Of a stretch of DNA of 12,157 nt, positions 6,780 through 12,157 are shown piece by piece (within the stretch, counting starts at the first letter, position 1; the number at the start of each line of letters is the position of its first letter). The position numbers were made by a program, and so were the translations under genes. The notes under the pieces were generated by a model. It saw nothing but the letters and a program-made list of their open reading frames with translations, was not told the origin of the DNA and ran no database searches. The DNA is from Candidatus Omnitrophota bacterium (GTDB lineage Bacteria > Omnitrophota > Gorgyraeia > 1-14-0-20-64-10), in the NCBI GenBank assembly GCA_023248095.1, contig JAHFFF010000036.1, forward strand, positions 1-12,157, read 5' to 3'.

Positions 6780-6917
6780 CTTTTTCCTCAATGCTCCTTG
6801 TACTTGTAAGCATACCATCCATTGATTCGTTTTGTTCTAAGTTTGCATCCTTTTTATCGATGTGGACGTTTGGATTCTTGCATTTGTTCCATAATAGAAA
6901 AACACGGGCGAGGGGGT

Positions 6918-6937
6918 GATTCTAGAGGGATTCTAGA
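6918..6937. repeat. Two direct copies of GATTCTAGA, 11-bp period, over the regulator stop codon
   Basis: GATTCTAGA occurs at 6918-6926 and 6929-6937. The TAG stop of the regulator gene (6924-6922) lies in the first copy. Eleven-bp phasing puts both copies on nearly the same face of the helix, which would suit a regulator site upstream of the giant-protein gene, but the repeat may be coincidental. Confidence 0.45.
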
Positions 6938-7596
6938 AATTTGTAGCCGACGTTGCGGACGGTGTCAATAAGGGAAGCGTACTTGGGGCCTAGCTTGGCC
7001 CGGAGGCGGCGAATGTGCACATCGACGGTGCGGGTACCACCGATGAAGTTGTAACCCCACACCTGGTTCAACAGCTGATCCCGGCTGAAGACACGGCTCG
7101 GATGCGCGGCGAGAAATTTAAACAGCTCAAACTCCTTATAGGTCAGTTCCAGGGGCTCACCATCCAGCAAGACCTCGTATCGGTCGATGTTAATCTCCAG
7201 GGCCCCGATGCGCTTTCCCGTGCCGGGCCCCAGATGGTTGAGCCGGGAGAGCAAGAATCGAATACGCGTCTCAATCAGCTCCGGAGAGGCCGGCAATAAC
7301 AGGAAGTCTTCCAATCCGGTGAGGGTACGCAGCTCTTTCAATTGATCTTCCCTCAACAGGACAACCAAGGGCAGCTCCTTGCAGGACGGATTTCTCCGCA
7401 CCTGATCGACCAAATCCCGCAACCGAGTCGACTGGGTGGCGTCCACCAAGCCCAAGACAAACCGCCCTTTCTTCTCCGCCAGGCGCTCCAGATCGTCGAA
7501 CTCCCCAGAGGTCGCGTGGAAACCTTGCTTCAAGAGGTGGCTCTTCACACGTCTCGATTCAGGACCTTCAGGCCCGATGAGCAGCAGCGAATCCAT
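6922..7596 (-). CDS. OmpR/PhoB-family DNA-binding regulator with degenerate receiver domain
   Basis: The protein has 224 residues. The C-terminal winged-helix domain (about 131-222) is canonical: LTYKEFELFKFLAAHPSRVFSR, with the last part read as separate motifs LTYKEFELF, VFSRDQLL and WGYNFIGGTRTVDVHIRRLR, and the end segment TVRNVGYKF. The N-terminal receiver-like domain (1-115) has the right length but lacks key residues. The acidic pair is replaced by GPEG (8-11), the switch Thr/Ser by Leu near 81, and the invariant Lys by an LPAS segment (101-104). Only a possible acceptor Asp52 (VDATQ) remains. Phosphorylation-independent control is therefore inferred. No histidine kinase is adjacent. 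The ATG at 7596 shares one base with the nadE stop (TGATG) and is preceded by GGGAGG; a TTG at 7599 is a less likely start. Targets are unknown; the envelope and surface genes on either side are candidates. Confidence 0.93.
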   Translation of the reverse strand: MDSLLLIGPEGPESRRVKSHLLKQGFHATSGEFDDLERLAEKKGRFVLGLVDATQSTRLRDLVDQVRRNPSCKELPLVVLLREDQLKELRTLTGLEDFLLLPASPELIETRIRFLLSRLNHLGPGTGKRIGALEINIDRYEVLLDGEPLELTYKEFELFKFLAAHPSRVFSRDQLLNQVWGYNFIGGTRTVDVHIRRLRAKLGPKYASLIDTVRNVGYKFLESL

Positions 7597-9299
7597 CAAG
7601 CCTCCCGGTACTGGTTTGTAATCGGCATCCGGCGGTCCTTGCCGAATGCCAACGGCGTAATCTTGATACCGATCGGCGCCTGCCGTCTCTTGTATTCGTT
7701 GGCATCGATCATCCGAAGAACCCGATTCACATCGCCCCTCCCGAACTTGAGCCTGCGACGGATCTCACCGGCCGGCAGACGCTCTTCCACGTAGGCCTTG
7801 ATGATAAAATCCAGCCGTTGGTAGGGAGGAAGAAGATCCTGATCCCGTTGATTGGGCCTCAACTCCGCAGTCGGCGGCCTGCTAAAGACAGACTCCGGAA
7901 TGACCTTCCGGCCGAAGAACCGATTGGCCGTTCGGCTTAGACGATAAACCCACGTCTTGGGAACATCCTTAATGACCGCAAACCCGCCCGCCATGTCGCC
8001 GTACAACGTGCAGTACCCCGTCGAGAGCTCCGATTTATTCCCCGTTGCCAGCACCAGCCACCCGAACCAGTTGGAAAGGGCCATCAATAGTGTACCGCGA
8101 ATTCTCGCCTGCAGGTTCTCGGCCGTCACCCCTTGCGGCATTTGCCCTACCCCATCCCGGAGAGAATGCAGGGCCGCCTCGAACATCCGTTCAATCGAAA
8201 TCTCCAAGAACTGGGCCTTAAGGGCCTGAGCGACCTTGCGGGCGTCCGCCTGTGTACCGCCCGACGAATAACGAGAGGGCATGGAAACGCAGGTCACCTC
8301 CTTTTTGCCTAAGGCGGCTACCGCGATGGCCGCCGTCAGCGCGGAGTCAATCCCCCCGCTTACCCCTAAGACCACGTGAGAAAAACCATTCTTCAAAACA
8401 TAGTTGCGCAGGCCAAGAACCAGGGCTTGAAAGATCTCGACATCCGGATCCAGCGGACGGGCCGACTGACTTAAGCCCCCCCTTGCGCTAGAGAGCTTGC
8501 CGGACACTCGAATCGAAATGACCCGACTCTCCCTTTCAGGCCTTGGCCTCGTCATAAACGGGACCTCCACCAGGTACAACCCTTCCTGAAACTGAGGGGC
8601 CCGAAAGGTGATTCGGCCAGAGGGATTGGCCACCAAGCTGCCACCGTCAAAAACCAACTCATCTTGACCGCCGATCAGGTTCACATAACAAATCCAGCTC
8701 CGATAGTCCTTCGCACGACGACTGATGAGCTGTTCTCGCTCCCTTCGCTTTCCAGCGTAGTAAGGAGAAGCGGAGATGTTCACCAGCAGCCCAGCCCCAG
8801 CAGCGGCCGCCTCTTGGCAAGGGCTTTCCCTGACCCAGATGTCTTCGCAGATGGATACGCCCACCCGCGCTCGGCTGGGCCCGATCTCTAACACGAAGGG
8901 GCGACTACCCGCCGTAAAATATCTCTTCTCATCAAAAACTCCGTAATTGGGCAACATCATCTTGTGGTAGCAACCCCGCACCCGACCGTTCTGCAAAACA
9001 GCTGCCCCGTTGTAAAGTGAACCCTTTGAATCCCGGTCCACGAAACCTACGATCGCCGTCAAACCCCGGACCGAGGCGGCCAAGCAGTTCACAGCCCTGA
9101 GGTTGTCCCTGATGAAGGTCGACTTGAAGAGCAAATCCTCAGGGGGATAGCCGGTGATTGCCAGCTCTGGAAAGAGGACCAGGTCCGCCCTGGCCTTCCC
9201 GGCCCGGGCCAAGAAGGCCGCGATCTTCTCGCTGTTTCCCGGAATGGCTCCGACGGCAACGTTCAGTTGAACCAGCGCAACCCGCAGATGATCTTTCAT
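7596..9299 (-). CDS. nadE: Glutamine-dependent NAD+ synthetase
   Basis: The enzyme catalyses the last step of NAD+ synthesis: deamido-NAD+ plus glutamine and ATP to NAD+. At 567 residues it is the full two-domain form. The N-terminal nitrilase-type glutaminase domain (about 4-250) has the catalytic triad Glu45 (FPELAITGYPPEDL), Lys113 (HKMMLPNYG) and Cys151 (VSICEDIW). The C-terminal synthetase domain (about 285-567) has the ATP P-loop SGGIDS at 314-319, the conserved ATGNKSELSTGYCTLYGDMAGG region at 418-439 (motifs ATGNKSE and TLYGDMAGG), and the usual end with RRMPITNQYR. The start codon overlaps the lpxI stop by four bases (ATGA), and the stop overlaps the regulator start by one base, so the three genes are almost certainly co-transcribed and translationally coupled. 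All catalytic residues are present; nothing is truncated. Confidence 0.97.
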   Translation of the reverse strand: MKDHLRVALVQLNVAVGAIPGNSEKIAAFLARAGKARADLVLFPELAITGYPPEDLLFKSTFIRDNLRAVNCLAASVRGLTAIVGFVDRDSKGSLYNGAAVLQNGRVRGCYHKMMLPNYGVFDEKRYFTAGSRPFVLEIGPSRARVGVSICEDIWVRESPCQEAAAAGAGLLVNISASPYYAGKRREREQLISRRAKDYRSWICYVNLIGGQDELVFDGGSLVANPSGRITFRAPQFQEGLYLVEVPFMTRPRPERESRVISIRVSGKLSSARGGLSQSARPLDPDVEIFQALVLGLRNYVLKNGFSHVVLGVSGGIDSALTAAIAVAALGKKEVTCVSMPSRYSSGGTQADARKVAQALKAQFLEISIERMFEAALHSLRDGVGQMPQGVTAENLQARIRGTLLMALSNWFGWLVLATGNKSELSTGYCTLYGDMAGGFAVIKDVPKTWVYRLSRTANRFFGRKVIPESVFSRPPTAELRPNQRDQDLLPPYQRLDFIIKAYVEERLPAGEIRRRLKFGRGDVNRVLRMIDANEYKRRQAPIGIKITPLAFGKDRRMPITNQYREA

Positions 9300-10099
9300 A
9301 GAGCCGCAATGGTAAGATCCGATTGGTCGGCCTTTTCAATCAACTCCGGCATGTTAAACAAGAGTACCCGTCCCCCTTCCACTCCGATGCAAGCGATCTG
9401 CGCCTCCTCCATCGCCCGCAAGGTTTCCAGACCCACAACTGGAATATCAAACCGCATGTCGTGCTCCATCTCGCAGCTCTTCACCACCACACATCCTGAG
9501 CCGGCGATCGCCCCTGCCCGACGGATTGTTTGATCCGTCCCCTCCATGGCCTCTACCGCCACTACGGCCTTGCGCCGGACAACGATTGTTTGTCCGATAC
9601 CCAATCCCGCCAGCTGCCGGGCAATCTTAGCGCCGTACGCCAAATCCTGGCGCTCTTCCTCTGAAGGCTTACGCCGCGTCAATACCCCGGCCGACGGGAT
9701 CCACTGTTTCAGGAAGGTCCCCGAATGAAGGATCCGGAAACCCTGCGATTCCAGATAGCGCACCGCCATTTTCATTGCAGAGGCCCCGGAATGGTCCGGC
9801 AAGAACTTGAACAGCTGCTGCACCACGCTGTCGAACTTACCCTCCCCCTGCAGGAGTCGCTCCGGCCGGATCTGCCCCACCAGGATCAACTCCTGAACCC
9901 CGCTCTGTTTCAATAATCTCGGCACGCTCCCGATTTCAGAAAAGGAAACCCAATGCATCGCATCCACCTCCCGCTCCAAGGAAGGATCGGTCTCCTCTTT
10001 GAGGCCAACCGCAATGACCTCATACCCTAGCGCCTTCGCCGCCCGAGCGACATGGATCGGGAAGGATCGGTTTCCAGCAATCAGTCCGAGCTTAGGCAT
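9296..10099 (-). CDS. lpxI: UDP-2,3-diacylglucosamine pyrophosphatase LpxI
   Basis: LpxI hydrolyses UDP-2,3-diacylglucosamine to lipid X and UMP, the fourth step of lipid A synthesis, in bacteria that lack LpxH. The 267-residue length matches the family (DUF1009). The N-terminal domain begins with GLIAGNRSFPIHVARAA (family pattern GLIAG.G.LP...A). The C-terminal catalytic domain carries AVEAMEGTDQTIRRAG (181-196) and EMEHDMRFDIPVVG (211-224); Asp218 aligns by motif with the aspartate required for catalysis in characterised LpxI. The ATG at 10099 follows AAGGGG at a rather short spacing. The gene lies downstream of lpxD and lpxC-fabZ but is separated from them by a terminator-like hairpin. It opens an overlapping lpxI-nadE-regulator unit. 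Confidence 0.95.
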   Translation of the reverse strand: MPKLGLIAGNRSFPIHVARAAKALGYEVIAVGLKEETDPSLEREVDAMHWVSFSEIGSVPRLLKQSGVQELILVGQIRPERLLQGEGKFDSVVQQLFKFLPDHSGASAMKMAVRYLESQGFRILHSGTFLKQWIPSAGVLTRRKPSEEERQDLAYGAKIARQLAGLGIGQTIVVRRKAVVAVEAMEGTDQTIRRAGAIAGSGCVVVKSCEMEHDMRFDIPVVGLETLRAMEEAQIACIGVEGGRVLLFNMPELIEKADQSDLTIAAL

Positions 10100-10107
10100 A
10101 TCCCCTT

Positions 10108-10143
10108 AAAAGTACAAAAGGCCGGCCCCGCAAGGGGCTGGCC
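10108..10143 (-). terminator. Intrinsic-terminator-like hairpin between lpxC-fabZ and lpxI
   Basis: Read on the minus strand, GGCCAGCCCC (10143-10134), loop TTGC, and GGGGCCGGCC (10129-10120) form a 10-bp GC-rich stem with one A-C mismatch, followed by TTTTGTACTTTT (10119-10108). This is a good rho-independent terminator shape. A 12-bp perfect palindrome, GCCCGATCGGGC (10141-10152), overlaps the upstream arm by three bases and could compete with it. The T-tract runs into the lpxI Shine-Dalgarno, leaving no room for a promoter between terminator and gene. It may act as a partial terminator or attenuator. Confidence 0.75.
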
Positions 10144-10195
10144 CGATCGGGCACTTCAGGAGGCCGAGCGGGCCACCCCAAAGCAGGATCGGCAA

Positions 10196-11539
10196 CTACA
10201 GCTTCTCGTCTCCCTCCAGAAGAGCAAACATGAGATCCGCCTCTGCCGCCACCTTGCCCTCCACATAGGACCGGGTCCGCATCTGGCCGGTTTTGGAGCG
10301 CAGCCTCAACACCTCGGTTTCCAAGATCAACGTATCCCCGGGCAGCACCGTGCGACGGAATTTCACATTGTCCATCGCAACAAAGTAGGCGTACTTGCCA
10401 AGATTCTCCGGTTTATTCAGCAAGAGGATTCCGGACAGCTGGGCCAACGCCTCGATGATCAGGACCCCCGGCATCACCGGACGCTTCGGGAAATGGCCTT
10501 GGAAGAAGGGTTCGTTGATGGTCACGTTCTTAACTCCTACCGCTCTCTTGTCCGGCACCAATTCGGTCACCCGATCCACCAACAAAAAGGGATAGCGGTG
10601 CGGGAGGATCCTCTCGATGGCGTGAATGTCCAGCGACTTGGCCTCCGGTTCGACGTGCTGAGCCTGAATGCCGCTCTCCTTGCCGCGCTCAATCACCTGC
10701 CGAAGCCTCTGAACGAGCTTCAAGTTCAAGGCGTGGCCGGATCGAATGGCCATGACATGTCCCTGGATCGGCCGGCCTAAAAGATAGAGATCTCCGATGA
10801 GATCCAACACCTTATGCCGCACAAACTCATCGGGGTATCGGAGGTGGTTATTGACCACTCGACCGGTAGGTTCGATCACGACCGTGTTCTCGTATGTCGC
10901 CCCTCTGCCCAATCCGACCTTGCGCAGTGCCTCCACCTCCTGGGCCAAACAGAAGGTTCGGGAGGAAGCCAGCTCCTTCTCAAACAACGCAGGGGTTACG
11001 TCCGAGGCGAAGAATTGCGCCGAAAGGGTGGGAAACGGGTAGCTTAATGTATAGGAAACTCGAAACGTCTCGGCTGGGAAGATGGCCACGGCTGCCAAGC
11101 CTTCCTCCACCCAGACCGCCTCCCGCACCAGGATCGGCCGGCGGGAGGCCGCTTGTTCCTGAATACCGACCCGTTTGAAAATCTCCACAAATGGGTAAGC
11201 CGAGCCATCCAGGCCCGGCACCTCTTCCCCCTCGATCTCGACCAATAGATTATCGATGCCGCATCCGAAGCAACCAGCCATGAGATGCTCAATGGTGTGG
11301 ACCTCTACCACCCCGTTTCCGACCGAGGTCCGGCGGGGACGGCGCCCCAAATCCAGGATGCTCGTGACCGAAGCGGCCACCGGCCTTGATCCGGCAAGGT
11401 CCGTCCGAACGAAAACGATTCCGCTGTCCGGCGAGGCCGGTTTAAACTGCACGCGGACCGACCGACCGGTGTGGAGCCCAACCCCCTCCACTCGCGCGGG
11501 CCGCCGGATGGTCTGCTGCCTTTCCACCTCTTCCATCAT
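10196..11539 (-). CDS. Bifunctional LpxC-FabZ: UDP-3-O-acyl-GlcNAc deacetylase / 3-hydroxyacyl-ACP dehydratase
   Basis: This 447-residue fusion performs the committed lipid A step (zinc-dependent removal of acetate) and the dehydration of 3-hydroxyacyl-ACP in fatty acid elongation. LpxC spans about 1-300: HTIEHLMAG (Glu84, zinc ligand His85), GLDGSAYPF, and RHKVLDLIGD with zinc ligands His242 and Asp246, then SGHALN with catalytic His269. FabZ spans about 304-447: ILPHRYPFLLVDRV, then FFQGHFPKRPVMPG (catalytic His349) and VLIIEALAQ (catalytic Glu363). Both active sites are intact. The start at 11539 overlaps the lpxD stop as ATGA, with GGAG eleven bases upstream; a second ATG at 11536 is also possible. 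The frame upstream to 11668 overlaps lpxD and is not used. LpxC-FabZ fusions are known from Bacteroidota and some other phyla. Confidence 0.96.
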   Translation of the reverse strand: MMEEVERQQTIRRPARVEGVGLHTGRSVRVQFKPASPDSGIVFVRTDLAGSRPVAASVTSILDLGRRPRRTSVGNGVVEVHTIEHLMAGCFGCGIDNLLVEIEGEEVPGLDGSAYPFVEIFKRVGIQEQAASRRPILVREAVWVEEGLAAVAIFPAETFRVSYTLSYPFPTLSAQFFASDVTPALFEKELASSRTFCLAQEVEALRKVGLGRGATYENTVVIEPTGRVVNNHLRYPDEFVRHKVLDLIGDLYLLGRPIQGHVMAIRSGHALNLKLVQRLRQVIERGKESGIQAQHVEPEAKSLDIHAIERILPHRYPFLLVDRVTELVPDKRAVGVKNVTINEPFFQGHFPKRPVMPGVLIIEALAQLSGILLLNKPENLGKYAYFVAMDNVKFRRTVLPGDTLILETEVLRLRSKTGQMRTRSYVEGKVAAEADLMFALLEGDEKL

Positions 11540-12157
11540 GAAGTGTGCTTCTCCATCGATTCTAAACGCCTCTGCAACTGTTGAACCTTGTCGAAAAGCT
11601 CCGGAAGGCGCTGCACAGCGGCATTGACCCGCTTCGCCCTGGCATGAGGCTTCGCAGGATATCCCCACACATTGGTGTTGGGCGGAACCGACTTCGATAC
11701 CCCCGCCTGCGCCCCCACCATCACGTTGTCTCCAATGGTGATGTGGCCGACCACCCCCGCCTGACCGGCCAGGACCACATTCCTCCCAAGCTTTGTGGAC
11801 CCGGAGATGCCGGCCTGCGCCACAATGATGGAGTTGGGTCCGACCTCTACGTTGTGGGCAATCTGCACGAGGTTATCGATCTTCGTTCCTTTGCCGATGA
11901 TGGTCTTCCCGAAACGGGCGCGGTCGATGGTGACGTTGGCCCCGATCTCCACATCGTCCTGAATGGCCACCGTTCCAATCTGAGGAATCTTGTGATGAAT
12001 CCCCTGAACGGTGGCAAAGCCGAAACCGTCGGATCCGATGGATGTCCCAGAGTGAATGATGACCCGGTGCCCAATCTCTACCTTCTCCCGGATGGAAACG
12101 TTGGGGTAGATCAGGCAATCGTTCCCGATGCGGGTTCGGCGGCCGATGTAACAACCC
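11536..12157 (-). CDS. lpxD: UDP-3-O-acylglucosamine N-acyltransferase LpxD (partial, N-terminus off right edge)
   Basis: The last 206 residues are present; the frame stays open to the window edge. The left-handed beta-helix hexapeptide repeats fill most of it ((I/V)G.(N/G)..(I/V) patterns). LpxD signatures are SGTSIGSDGFGFA (residues 36-48 of the visible part), HKIPQIG (55-61) and IAHNVEVG, in which His101 is the expected catalytic base. The C-terminus (RVNAAVQRLPELFDKVQQL and beyond) is amphipathic and probably helical, as in LpxD trimers. The enzyme transfers a 3-hydroxyacyl chain from ACP to UDP-3-O-acyl-glucosamine, the product of LpxC. Gene order lpxD > lpxC-fabZ with a four-base overlap implies a single transcript. 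The N-terminal uridine-binding domain is not visible. Confidence 0.95.
   Translation of the reverse strand, partial: GCYIGRRTRIGNDCLIYPNVSIREKVEIGHRVIIHSGTSIGSDGFGFATVQGIHHKIPQIGTVAIQDDVEIGANVTIDRARFGKTIIGKGTKIDNLVQIAHNVEVGPNSIIVAQAGISGSTKLGRNVVLAGQAGVVGHITIGDNVMVGAQAGVSKSVPPNTNVWGYPAKPHARAKRVNAAVQRLPELFDKVQQLQRRLESMEKHTS

Noticed and set aside
6854..6892. Small minus-strand ORF of 12 codons (MEQMQESKRPHR) upstream of the giant gene
   Set aside because: No Shine-Dalgarno precedes its ATG and nothing suggests it is coding.
10052..10780. Plus-strand open frame of 242 codons antisense to lpxI/lpxC-fabZ
   Set aside because: It lies opposite well-supported lpxC-fabZ and lpxI, spans their gap and terminator, and has no recognisable motif; it is a shadow of GC-rich coding sequence.
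11540..11668. Upstream extension of LpxC-FabZ by 43 codons
   Set aside because: It is the lpxD C-terminus in another frame; LpxC proteins start close to the TI...V.GVGLH.G motif.

Overview
The window looks like a chromosomal segment of a Gram-negative (lipid A-making) bacterium of moderately high GC. It holds eight protein genes. The evidence for the cell type is three lipid A genes (lpxD, an lpxC-fabZ fusion, lpxI), a type IV pilus/type II secretion assembly ATPase, and two exported proteins. LpxI in place of LpxH, and LpxC fused to FabZ, argue against an Enterobacteria-like proteobacterium. They fit phyla such as Nitrospirota, Methylomirabilota, Omnitrophota or the FCB/PVC groups, but the sequence alone does not settle the phylum. 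I see no tRNA, rRNA, CRISPR array, transposase, integrase or attachment site.

Layout. 1-1155 (minus): N-terminal 385 residues of a PilB/GspE-family ATPase, running off the left edge. 1156-1423: a 268-base divergent intergenic region with three successive hairpins and a heptad-spaced GTGCA repeat. 1424-3511 (plus): a secreted gametolysin-like zinc metalloprotease with NEW3-like and Ig-like C-terminal domains. 3514-6753 (minus, converging, two bases between the stops): a very large exported protein with Ig-like domains, a discoidin (F5/8C) domain that seems inserted into an Ig-like domain, and seven FG-GAP repeats that probably form a beta-propeller. 6754-6921: an AT-rich gap with a possible 9-codon leader ORF. 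6922-10099 (minus): a tightly overlapping run lpxI > nadE > OmpR/PhoB-type regulator whose receiver domain has lost key residues. 10100-10195: a gap holding an intrinsic-terminator-like hairpin next to the lpxI ribosome site. 10196-12157 (minus): lpxC-fabZ and the 3' two-thirds of lpxD, overlapping by four bases and running off the right edge.

How the genes fit together. The right half is an envelope-synthesis locus. LpxD adds the second acyl chain, LpxC deacetylates the first UDP intermediate, FabZ dehydrates 3-hydroxyacyl-ACP and so competes for the lipid A acyl donor, and LpxI cleaves UDP-diacylglucosamine to lipid X. lpxA, which often sits between fabZ and lpxI, is absent here. NadE makes NAD+. 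The left half is an export/surface region: an assembly ATPase beside a protease and a giant adhesin-like protein that share the same type of Ig-like domain. The most unusual points are the domain architecture of the giant protein, the structured leader before the protease, the pseudo-receiver regulator in the lpxI-nadE operon, and the terminator directly in front of lpxI. Nothing here is convincingly a wholly new system; the protease/propeller pair is the best candidate for undescribed biology.
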